Shown here one piece after another: positions 1-5,308 of a DNA stretch of 6,501 nucleotides; within the stretch, counting starts at the first letter, position 1, and each line of letters starts with the position of its first letter. Source of the DNA: an uncultured Ruminococcus sp. Its GTDB lineage: Bacteria; Bacillota_A; Clostridia; Oscillospirales; Acutalibacteraceae. The stretch lies in assembly GCA_902773395.1 (NCBI GenBank), contig CACYEJ010000284.1:1-6501 (forward strand). The letters are read 5' to 3'. Both the position numbers and the translations under genes were made by a program. The notes under the pieces were generated by a model that saw only the letters and a program-made list of their open reading frames with translations, was not told where the DNA came from and made no database searches.

Positions 1-551
1 GAAGCAAACGCTACAACCAAGGCAAGTCCAACAACTACAACCGCACCAATAGCAATCTTAATTAATGATGCTGCATTATCCTTAATCCACTTGCCAATGC
101 TCTCCAAGCCGTGTTTAATTGTATCAACAGCTTGATTGAACTGATCGCCCATCCAATCCCAAGCTCTCTGGAACCAATTGCGGCTGTCTTCCTCTGCCTT
201 CGGCGGACGTGCCCAAGGATTGACCCTATAGAACTCATTCTGATTCTTCTTTACAAGTTCTGCTACTTTTTTATCGACTTTATCTGCAAGTTCAATAAAG
301 TCGTCTGTGTCCTGCTGTACTTTTGCAAGGTTTTCAACTTTCGTTTCTTCTGTTTTGATGCGTGCATCGATGTGATCAAGTGCTGTTTGCAGCTTGCCTA
401 CGCCGCCGTTTGCTCTGTAGGTAGCATTCTTTACATCTGTAAAGCTTTCAACAACTTTCTGTTGATCTTTCATCATCTTTCCAAAATCAGATTGAAAGCC
501 GCTAACGGTTGCACCTGTACCAAGCCACATCGAATTAATTTCTAATCTCAT
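1..551 (-). CDS. N-terminal part of a probable polymorphic toxin (LXG/WXG-like, type VII-exported); cut by the window edge
   Basis: This reading frame is open from an ATG at 549-551 to the left edge, giving 183 residues with no stop, so the 3' end is missing. The start is supported by AAAGGTG at 560-566, 8 nt upstream, and by close spacing (19 nt) to the preceding gene. Residues 1-105 are almost entirely polar and helical, with heptad-like stretches around 50-105. Residues 106-113 contain the linker FYRVNPWA, and 125-160 form a tryptophan-rich amphipathic region (W126, W131, W133, W155). Residues 162-183 are strongly hydrophobic (IAIGAVVVVGLALVVAFA). This order is known from clostridial polymorphic toxins, whose N-terminal helical domain serves export by a type VII-like ESX/Yuk system and whose C-terminal domain is the toxin. 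That assignment is inferred from architecture; no toxic domain is visible. A phage or surface structural protein is a less likely alternative. Confidence 0.72.
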   Translation of the reverse strand, partial: MRLEINSMWLGTGATVSGFQSDFGKMMKDQQKVVESFTDVKNATYRANGGVGKLQTALDHIDARIKTEETKVENLAKVQQDTDDFIELADKVDKKVAELVKKNQNEFYRVNPWARPPKAEEDSRNWFQRAWDWMGDQFNQAVDTIKHGLESIGKWIKDNAASLIKIAIGAVVVVGLALVVAFA

Positions 552-570
552 AGCTTATACACCTTTTCAA

Positions 571-1170
571 TCACATAAATCTTCTGAAATGACTCATATC
601 AAAAGCACTCGTTATCATAACTCTTCTCAAATGCACCTGTTCAATATTGCAGGCGCTAATCTGTCTTGTCAATGTATCAACAGAATTCCTCAAAGAGTTA
701 ATCTGATTTTCCAAATCTCTCAATGCCTGCTCCAGTCGTGCCTTTTCTGTCTTATACTCATTAAGAGCCGCACTCGAATTGGCATCTTCCTCAACAGACT
801 TTCCTCTAAATATCTCAGCCAAATTTGCAGCAGGCACATCACTGTTCTTTATGCTGTCACGAAAGCTATTGCTAGCTGTCTCGCCAGATTTGTTGTAGCT
901 TGAAATTGTACCCGGAACATCTGCGCTAAACAAATGACCTGTACCCTCCAATGCTCCTATAATAGCAGCGATATCCTTTACACGCCTCTCAAAATTCAAC
1001 TTGTCGCTTCGACACTCGCTTATCTTGTCCATGCTTTGCGCACGCTGAGATCTGTAATTTGCCTCTGCACGCTGAGAGGCATACCTCTGATTAGCAGCTT
1101 GATTATATCTGCTTTTTGATGCATAATATTCATCAGCCGCTTCATTCTGACTCGGGTTCCACCACGACAT
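571..1170 (-). CDS. Small coiled-coil partner protein encoded upstream of the toxin (YwqH/Lap-like role proposed)
   Basis: A 199-aa soluble protein with no signal peptide or membrane segment. It begins MSWWNPSQ. Residues about 12-70 form a charged, alanine- and arginine-rich helix. A central section (75-128) has glycines and prolines and resembles a turn region (GTGHLFSADVPG). Residues about 130-174 form a clear coiled coil, and the tail (175-199) is basic. The frame stays open upstream to 1236, but ATG at 1168-1170 is preferred because GGTGAT (1175-1180) lies just upstream and coiled-coil-type composition begins there. In known type VII toxin loci (for example ywqHIJ in Bacillus subtilis, and LXG-associated alpha-helical proteins in streptococci), small helical proteins of this kind are encoded just before the toxin and bind its N-terminal domain for export. 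I infer the same role here from position, size and helical content; sequence identity to those families is not demonstrated. Likely cotranscribed with the gene that follows. Confidence 0.7.
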   Translation of the reverse strand: MSWWNPSQNEAADEYYASKSRYNQAANQRYASQRAEANYRSQRAQSMDKISECRSDKLNFERRVKDIAAIIGALEGTGHLFSADVPGTISSYNKSGETASNSFRDSIKNSDVPAANLAEIFRGKSVEEDANSSAALNEYKTEKARLEQALRDLENQINSLRNSVDTLTRQISACNIEQVHLRRVMITSAFDMSHFRRFM

Positions 1171-1174
1171 AACA

Positions 1175-1180
1175 ATCACC
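1175..1180 (-). promoter_or_regulatory. Ribosome binding site deciding the 1170 start
   Basis: GGTGAT, matching the 3' half of the full AAGGAGGTGAT Shine-Dalgarno sequence, ends 4 nt before the ATG at 1168-1170. This makes 1170 a better start than the longer in-frame ATG at 1236, which has no equivalent site. Confidence 0.55.
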
Positions 1181-1210
1181 ACAGCGGTTTGAGTTTTACT
1201 TTTCCGCTGT
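1181..1210 (-). repeat. Inverted repeat between a strong unused Shine-Dalgarno and the 1170 start
   Basis: ACAGCGG (1181-1187) and CCGCTGT (1204-1210) are perfect 7-bp inverted arms separated by 16 nt. In the minus-strand RNA the hairpin lies directly between AAAGGAG (1215-1221) and the GGTGAT that precedes the ATG at 1170. It has no downstream U run, so it is not a terminator. It might influence translation initiation. Confidence 0.45.
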
Positions 1211-1257
1211 TTTGCTCCTTTCACAGAAATTAACAATCAAAACAACGAAAAAACAGT

Positions 1258-1293
1258 TTATCGCAGATTAGCCTTCATCTTTTCTTTTGCCAC
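1258..1293 (-). CDS. Possible 11-residue leader peptide in the toxin-operon leader
   Basis: A GTG at 1291-1293 opens a frame of 11 codons ending in TAA at 1258-1260 and reading VAKEKMKANLR. AAAGGAT at 1301-1307 lies 7 nt upstream, a good Shine-Dalgarno site with correct spacing. The peptide is lysine-rich. In-frame codons continue upstream to a TGA, so this could also be a chance frame. The presence of a good ribosome site in front of a very short frame inside a long leader is the only support. Confidence 0.2.
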   Translation of the reverse strand: MAKEKMKANLR

Positions 1294-1342
1294 AGAACCA
1301 ATCCTTTCTAAAGAAATACACAATACACTGTTTTTACCTATA

Positions 1343-1363
1343 CAAGACTATCAACAAGCCTTG
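1343..1363 (-). repeat. Short leader hairpin
   Basis: In the minus-strand RNA, CAAGGCT and AGTCTTG can form a 7-bp stem (one G-U pair) with a 7-nt loop. It is not followed by a U tract. It is one of several possible structures in the operon leader. Confidence 0.35.
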
Positions 1364-1514
1364 CCTAAACAATTGCCATTACTATATATATCAATCAAAC
1401 AAAAGGTTGTTTTAATTGCACCCAAACTTAAAATAATACAATTTCCCAATACACAATCTAAAATCTTTTTTATAATAAATAAATTTATTCAGTTATAGAA
1501 TGATATTTGTATTA

Positions 1515-1543
1515 ATTATACTATTTATGGAAAAGAATGTCAA
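1515..1543 (-). promoter_or_regulatory. Consensus sigma-A promoter of the toxin operon
   Basis: On the minus strand, TTGACA (1538-1543) and TATAAT (1515-1520) are separated by exactly 17 nt, a perfect match to the vegetative sigma-factor consensus. Transcription would start near 1508 and run toward the genes at 1170 and 551. It lies downstream of the terminator at 1640-1687, so the toxin operon is insulated from the upstream membrane-protein gene. No operator repeat overlaps it. Confidence 0.8.
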
Positions 1544-1639
1544 GGAATAGAATACAAATTTTTTCTAATTTTTAAATTAAAAATAGATATAATATTAACA
1601 TTTTTTTCTGTATATTTCTTGATTGTGGAAAACTTAAAA

Positions 1640-1687
1640 ATAAAAAAGCCCTTGCAGACAGGAGCTTCTCTCTAGCTGCAAAGACTT
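1640..1687 (-). terminator. Rho-independent terminator of the membrane-protein gene
   Basis: In the minus-strand RNA the arms at 1676-1687 and 1646-1657 form a 12-bp stem (two G-U pairs), followed by a run of six U, an A and further U residues. It starts 9 nt after the TAA at 1697-1699. The loop itself contains a small AGCT/AGCT pairing. Confidence 0.85.
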
Positions 1688-1696
1688 TTCACACAA

Positions 1697-4042
1697 TTAA
1701 GCCTCTTTAAAAGTTAATTTTTTCTTTATTAAAGGTATATAAATCCAACAAAGCGCTATTGTCGAAATCAGCGAAACTATCTCCGCTGCTCTCCAATACC
1801 ACGGAGATTTAAACTCAACGGTTATATTTCCTTTGTATTTAGGCGGAATTCTAAATTTAATCGTACTGTTTTTGCCGTCAATAATTTCAAATTTATTTCC
1901 GTTTTCATCAGTAACAACATAACCCTTGTAATTAAATATCGGCACCTGAACTGTACCCACAACATTTGAGCCTTCGCAGTAAAGCTCCATTTTTGTGCCG
2001 CTGCGTTCAATCAGATTCACCGTCTGCATCTCGCTGAACTCAACCTCGCCGCTTACATCTTCACTGAAATTCTTTAGCTTATACTCGCCTGCACCGACTG
2101 ACCATGTGTCGATGTCGCCGCCGTCAACCCATGTCCTAAATCTGATATCGTCGATGTACGCACCGTCAAAGTACATCGAAGCCGCAAGACTTACTATCAT
2201 AAGTCCAACAACTGCTCCAAGCTGTATAAAGCGTGTTTTTGCGCCGAAGTCTTTTTCCTCGAATTTTTCGAACAGCCAGCCGAAAACTAACGTAGAGAAC
2301 AGCACCGCCAACGCAACATATCTCCACGGGAACTGTACCTGCGACATCAGTCTGCCAAGCGATGTTCTTGCTGCAAATTTGTCCCACGGGAAAATATCGG
2401 ACGCCACGTATAATGACAGCACCGACATTACAAGATAAATAATCAAGTCGCCCTTGCTTTTATCCTTTTTGCCGTAAATCAATACTACAAATCCGACTAT
2501 AATTGAAATTATCAATATAAAACCGGGAGTGGCTGCCAGACGTGCATTTTCGTGAACACTATACTGACTGAACACATCTCTGAACACCGCAAAATATTCA
2601 GCAATAGAACAGCCCTGCCACTGTATCATCAACGGGTCTTCTACAATCGTGTTAATTTTTACAACAACATTTTTATAGTAATCCAAAAACGGAACAATAA
2701 AATACGCTGTCAACAGAAGTGTTTCCGAAATGGCAATTGCGAATGCTCTGATTGTACCAAGCTTAAACGTCTTGCGGAAAAGAAGCAGACACACAACCAC
2801 AAGCATAAAACAAACCATTTCTGTGCTGAGAATATGACACTCAATAAGCCCCGTCATACCAACAGCAAGAATCGCCGCCGAATTGAAATACTCCCTCTTC
2901 TTTGTCATATCGCCCGTGTAAATTTTGTACATTCCACATACGATAATCGGCAGGAACATCATAGCCGTATACTCTCCGACTGCCGCGCGAATGTACACAT
3001 TTACCAATCTGTATGTACCTGTCATATAAACAAGAGTTGCCATAAGCGAGCTGTATTTGTTTTTAAAGATACATCTAAAAGATAAATAGCTAAATATAGC
3101 AGTTCCCAGATTAATTGCAAGCACATATATTTTGTACGAAGCAACAACCGGAAAACCAATTATCCTCATCAACGCCGGAATATAAAGGAGAATATCTCCG
3201 TAATATATAGAAGCCGGATAGCCATAGCCGTCAAACCACAACGATGAAATTCGATTTGGAAATACGCCATGCTTCAACGAATCCGCCAACGCCTCTATTC
3301 TCATAACATGAAAATAAATGTCATGCCCCTTTCCTATGCCCTCGGTAAAAAGAGGAATCGAGGTCATTACAATAATTCCAAAAAGCGAAAGGATAATAGT
3401 TTTATTCTTTTTTATCTGTTTTTCAAAGATAAACCAAAGGTCAGCCGCCGCAAACAGCGCAAGCAGATATACAAGCATTCTGCCGAGCTTTGCGTGATTC
3501 TCCTTGATTTCGATATTATTTATTTTAACAGAGCCTTTGCCGTTGTACTTCACAACAATTGCAAAATCAGCAACACCCTGATTTATATTCAATTCAAAGG
3601 ACGTTTTATTTGAAGTTGGAATAAGACGACCCATTCCACTTTGAATAAACGTATTAACAGGGGCGTAACAGGTTTGCTCCTCAGTACATTCGTAATCGAC
3701 CGTTACGGTATAAGAACCTTTGCCCAGATCCATATAAGGACCGCTTATCAGAGTTACTGTTTCCTCTGTTGGCACCAACGTTTCATCGGCGTACCAAAAG
3801 CCATTGCGATACTCAATAAACTCAGACTCCCACTTTTTAAGCGGAGTATCAAGCGGCTGTGCAGTAACATCGGTAATCACCATAAAGAATATAAGAAGCA
3901 TTATTATCATAGCCTCTCCAATCAAAGCTATTGCAAATAACTCGCTTTTAAGAGATTTGTTCAACTTTTTTGGGGAGTTTTTTTTGTCATCAGACGCATT
4001 ATTATTTTCGGAATTCTTCTTACCTGTTTTCTCATCGCTCAT
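1697..4042 (-). CDS. Polytopic membrane protein, GT-C-like / PTPS-related (YfhO-like) putative glycosyltransferase
   Basis: A 781-aa membrane protein. A lysine- and asparagine-rich cytoplasmic tail (1-34) is followed by a membrane segment at about 35-59, an extracytoplasmic domain of predicted beta character (about 60-185), and then a long series of membrane segments from about 189 to 625. A second soluble domain spans about 630-750, with a last membrane helix at 751-771 and a basic tail. The first loop after the third segment carries GHDIYFHVMRIE (D241, H245, R248). GYGYP follows at about 272-276 and FPWRY at 571-575. These are typical of the PTPS-related membrane family (PF10131), which resembles GT-C glycosyltransferases using lipid-linked sugars; D241 would be the expected catalytic acid. 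Substrate and acceptor cannot be read from the sequence. An ATG at 4057 adds five residues, but ATG at 4042 has GGTGAT with proper spacing. It has its own promoter and terminator, so it is probably monocistronic. Confidence 0.82.
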   Translation of the reverse strand: MSDEKTGKKNSENNNASDDKKNSPKKLNKSLKSELFAIALIGEAMIIMLLIFFMVITDVTAQPLDTPLKKWESEFIEYRNGFWYADETLVPTEETVTLISGPYMDLGKGSYTVTVDYECTEEQTCYAPVNTFIQSGMGRLIPTSNKTSFELNINQGVADFAIVVKYNGKGSVKINNIEIKENHAKLGRMLVYLLALFAAADLWFIFEKQIKKNKTIILSLFGIIVMTSIPLFTEGIGKGHDIYFHVMRIEALADSLKHGVFPNRISSLWFDGYGYPASIYYGDILLYIPALMRIIGFPVVASYKIYVLAINLGTAIFSYLSFRCIFKNKYSSLMATLVYMTGTYRLVNVYIRAAVGEYTAMMFLPIIVCGMYKIYTGDMTKKREYFNSAAILAVGMTGLIECHILSTEMVCFMLVVVCLLLFRKTFKLGTIRAFAIAISETLLLTAYFIVPFLDYYKNVVVKINTIVEDPLMIQWQGCSIAEYFAVFRDVFSQYSVHENARLAATPGFILIISIIVGFVVLIYGKKDKSKGDLIIYLVMSVLSLYVASDIFPWDKFAARTSLGRLMSQVQFPWRYVALAVLFSTLVFGWLFEKFEEKDFGAKTRFIQLGAVVGLMIVSLAASMYFDGAYIDDIRFRTWVDGGDIDTWSVGAGEYKLKNFSEDVSGEVEFSEMQTVNLIERSGTKMELYCEGSNVVGTVQVPIFNYKGYVVTDENGNKFEIIDGKNSTIKFRIPPKYKGNITVEFKSPWYWRAAEIVSLISTIALCWIYIPLIKKKLTFKEA

Positions 4043-4048
4043 TCTTTT

Positions 4049-4054
4049 ATCACC
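4049..4054 (-). promoter_or_regulatory. Ribosome binding site deciding the 4042 start
   Basis: GGTGAT ends 6 nt before the ATG at 4040-4042. The alternative in-frame ATG at 4055-4057 has only an AAAAGCGAAA sequence ahead of it and overlaps this site. Confidence 0.5.
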
Positions 4055-4086
4055 CATTTTCGCTTTTAATAAATGCCAACTTTTTG

Positions 4087-4115
4087 ATTATATCATAATG
4101 GGTGTAAAAATTCAA
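4087..4115 (-). promoter_or_regulatory. Promoter of the membrane-protein gene
   Basis: TTGAAT (4110-4115), a 17-nt spacer and TATAAT (4087-4092) on the minus strand, with TG one base upstream of the -10 (extended -10, TGATATAAT). The expected start near 4080 leaves a leader of about 38 nt. It lies between the GNAT gene and the membrane-protein gene, so the latter need not depend on read-through. Confidence 0.75.
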
Positions 4116-4178
4116 TTTTCATTATCACTAAGCTTTCTAAAAATTTACAGCTTTTTTTATTAGGGTTTTTAAATTCAA

Positions 4179-4655
4179 TTATAAAATCTTCTCCATACCT
4201 ATTTTCTGAGGAACAAGACCACATTTCTCGTAGAATCTCATCGCACTTATGTTTGACGCCCAAACATTCAGCGTTACATTATAGCACCCCTCGCTCTTCG
4301 CAAATTCAACAACGTACTTATACAGGCTCGTACCAACACGACCGCCCCTGCTTTCTTCGTCAACGCACAAGTCATCAATATAAAGCGTTTTAATATCCGT
4401 CATAATATTGTCGTTTACATACTGTTTAAAAATACAGAAAGCATACCCCAGCACCTTGTCCTCACTGTCAACGCACACAAACACCGGTGTTCTGTCATCA
4501 TGAAAAATTCTCAAAAGCTCATAGCGTGTATACTTTGTTGCCGGTCCTTTGAATATATCGGGACGTTCGTTGTGATGCACCATATTCACCTGAACCAACA
4601 GTTCCAACACTCTGTCTATATCTTTTTCCTCGGCTCTTCGAATCTTATTGTTCAT
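4179..4655 (-). CDS. GNAT-family N-acetyltransferase
   Basis: A 158-aa cytoplasmic protein of normal length for a single-domain GNAT enzyme, which transfers the acetyl group of acetyl-CoA to an amine. The N-terminal strand-helix part (IRRAEEKDIDRVLELL, 5-20) is typical. Beta4/motif A runs from about 91 to 119 (LYIDDLCVDEESRGGRVGTS), with the pyrophosphate-binding loop R103-G-G-R-V-G108; R106 stands where the consensus usually has glycine. Motif B follows with N130-V-W-A-S-N135 and F141-Y142-E-K-C-G, Y142 being the usual acid position. The substrate is not evident; RimI-like protein acetylation or small-molecule acetylation are both possible. The frame extends upstream to 4706, but ATG at 4655 is preferred because AAAGGA (4664-4669) lies 8 nt ahead. 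No clear terminator follows, so some read-through into the next gene is possible. Confidence 0.88.
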   Translation of the reverse strand: MNNKIRRAEEKDIDRVLELLVQVNMVHHNERPDIFKGPATKYTRYELLRIFHDDRTPVFVCVDSEDKVLGYAFCIFKQYVNDNIMTDIKTLYIDDLCVDEESRGGRVGTSLYKYVVEFAKSEGCYNVTLNVWASNISAMRFYEKCGLVPQKIGMEKIL

Positions 4656-4663
4656 AATTAAAT

Positions 4664-4669
4664 TCCTTT
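4664..4669 (-). promoter_or_regulatory. Ribosome binding site deciding the 4655 start
   Basis: AAAGGA with 8 nt to the ATG at 4653-4655. It lies within the longer in-frame extension to 4706, which argues that the extension is untranslated leader. Confidence 0.65.
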
Positions 4670-4753
4670 CCATAACAGCTATAAATATTCCTGCACAAAG
4701 CGTCATTTACAGCCGTAACTTTTTGTATCTCTTGTTTTTAAGCGACCACATAA

Positions 4754-4782
4754 ATTATAAAACAGATTCAGCGTTTAATCAA
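4754..4782 (-). promoter_or_regulatory. Promoter of the GNAT gene
   Basis: TTGATT (4777-4782), a 17-nt spacer and a perfect TATAAT (4754-4759) on the minus strand. The expected start near 4747 leaves a leader of about 90 nt before the ATG at 4655. Confidence 0.72.
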
Positions 4783-4890
4783 CAGAAAATCCGCTTTTTT
4801 CTGATAATATTACAATTCGCACATAAAAGTTTAAATAAACTTAACTTTCACTTCGTTTCTGTAACTTTTGTTCAAATATATCAAATAAGA

Positions 4891-4936
4891 TTAAAAATTT
4901 ATAATAAATCAACAAATTTAAAAAATTTAAAAATTT
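4891..4936 (+). other. Extremely AT-rich stretch, candidate DNA-unwinding element
   Basis: Forty-six bases with only two C and no G, including three AAATTT blocks at 4914-4919, 4923-4928 and 4931-4936. It lies directly beside the DnaA-box-like cluster, the arrangement expected of an unwinding region at a replication origin. AT-rich intergenic DNA is common in such genomes, so function is inferred only from the neighbour. Confidence 0.3.
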
Positions 4937-4939
4937 GTA

Positions 4940-4971
4940 TTGACACACTTAATATTACTGATTGTTATAAT
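4940..4971 (+). promoter_or_regulatory. Possible extended -10 promoter pointing right
   Basis: TGTTATAAT (4963-4971) is a perfect extended -10 on the plus strand. TTGACA (4940-4945) lies upstream, but the 20-nt spacing is too long for a standard sigma-A promoter, so the extended -10 would have to carry it. A transcript starting near 4978 would cross the DnaA-box-like cluster and reach the gene at 5309 after about 330 nt. No better promoter was found for that gene; the AT-rich 5220-5260 stretch has only a weak TATAAA (5251-5256). Confidence 0.45.
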
Positions 4972-5041
4972 GTTTTCCTAACATTCCACGTAGTTTTCCA
5001 CATGTTGACCGTTGTCGAATTTTATCAACAGTAACAGTTTT

Positions 5042-5053
5042 GTAATTAATTAC
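5042..5053. repeat. 12-bp palindrome in the DnaA-box cluster
   Basis: GTAATTAATTAC is a perfect palindrome lying between the second and third DnaA-box-like motifs. It could be a binding site for a dimeric protein or a chance AT-rich palindrome. Confidence 0.35.
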
Positions 5054-5107
5054 GTCTAACCGGAACGTTTTTTTTAGTTATCAACTCTTTCCACAGAGTT
5101 TTCCACA

Positions 5108-5153
5108 TTACTAACAGAGTTTTTAACTTTACAAAGAGTAATAATGTTAGTAA
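5108..5153. repeat. 9-bp inverted repeat between DnaA-box groups
   Basis: TTACTAACA (5108-5116) and TGTTAGTAA (5145-5153) are perfect inverted arms with 28 nt between them. The left arm begins at the base after the box at 5099-5107, and the right arm ends 9 bp before the box at 5163-5171. A short CTTT/AAAG pairing lies inside the loop. Confidence 0.45.
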
Positions 5154-5174
5154 AAAGCCTAGTTTTCCACATTG

Positions 5175-5193
5175 TTTCCACATGTTGTGGAAA
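5175..5193. repeat. Dyad formed by two facing DnaA-box-like motifs
   Basis: TTTCCACA and TGTGGAAA, separated by TGT, form a perfect 8-bp inverted repeat of 19 bp total. It is the strongest dyad in the cluster and could also be read as an operator for a dimeric regulator of the gene at 5309. Confidence 0.5.
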
Positions 5194-5308
5194 GATGTTA
5201 TTTTGCACTCAACAATCCATTTTTAACAATAAAAAATGAATAAGAAATACTATAAAAGGCAATAATAGTAGTGACAAAACTACAAAATAATTACAAAGGA
5301 GCAACAAA

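Larger units (their letters stand above)
1171..1508 (-). other. Long 5' leader of the toxin operon
   Basis: From the expected transcription start just below the -10 box at 1515-1520 to the ATG at 1170 there are about 340 nt without a substantial gene. The leader contains a hairpin at 1343-1363, a possible 11-codon reading frame at 1258-1293 with its own Shine-Dalgarno site, a 9-bp inverted repeat (1249-1257 with 1327-1335) that encloses that frame, an unused AAAGGAG at 1215-1221, and a 7-bp hairpin at 1181-1210. I do not recognise a known riboswitch core. The parts are seen in the sequence; any regulatory role is inference. A second, weaker promoter closer to the gene cannot be excluded. Confidence 0.45.
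4994..5194. other. Cluster of eight DnaA-box-like motifs; origin-like region
   Basis: Compared with the DnaA box TTATCCACA, the plus strand has TTTTCCACA at 4994-5002, 5099-5107 and 5163-5171, TTATCAACA at 5022-5030, TTATCAACT at 5078-5086, CTTTCCACA at 5087-5095 and GTTTCCACA at 5174-5182. The minus strand has CTTTCCACA at 5186-5194. Most differ by one or two bases from consensus and none is exact. Three lie nearly end to end at 5078-5107 and two are 11 bp apart at 5163-5182, spacing suited to cooperative binding. With the adjoining AT-rich stretch this looks like oriC or another DnaA-binding cluster. Against chromosomal oriC: no dnaA, dnaN or other usual neighbour is present, and the minus-strand genes on both sides show G over C at third codon positions. 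An autorepressed or DnaA-regulated promoter region, or an origin of an integrated element, are alternatives. Confidence 0.5.

Noticed and set aside
111..545. A 144-codon plus-strand open frame
   Set aside because: It is the antisense shadow of the toxin-type gene, whose minus-strand frame is open to the window edge with a proper start and ribosome site.
1171..1236. Extended N-terminus of the 199-aa protein from an ATG at 1236
   Set aside because: The added 22 residues are basic and unlike the rest, the ATG lacks a ribosome site, and GGTGAT supports the start at 1170.
1624..1632. A single TGTGGAAAA (reverse TTTTCCACA) near the membrane-gene terminator
   Set aside because: An isolated one-mismatch DnaA-box-like site is expected by chance in DNA of this composition; no companions lie nearby.
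2552..3085. A 177-codon plus-strand open frame opposite the membrane-protein gene
   Set aside because: It lies antisense to a gene with clear membrane topology and family motifs, is rich in His, Cys and Asn, and has no ribosome site.
4130..4160. AAGCT...AGCTT plus T run as a terminator after the GNAT gene
   Set aside because: The stem is only 5 bp with a long loop, and the T run is on the plus strand, the wrong orientation for the GNAT transcript.
4648..5034. A 128-codon plus-strand open frame across the GNAT start and the AT-rich intergenic region
   Set aside because: No ribosome binding site, composition dominated by Phe, Ile, Asn and Lys as expected from random AT-rich DNA, and it overlaps the GNAT start and the DnaA-box-like motifs.
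5260..5272. AATAATAGTAGT as a DnaA-trio element
   Set aside because: Trios are expected within a few bases of a DnaA box; this lies about 65 nt from the nearest one and is only four repeats long.
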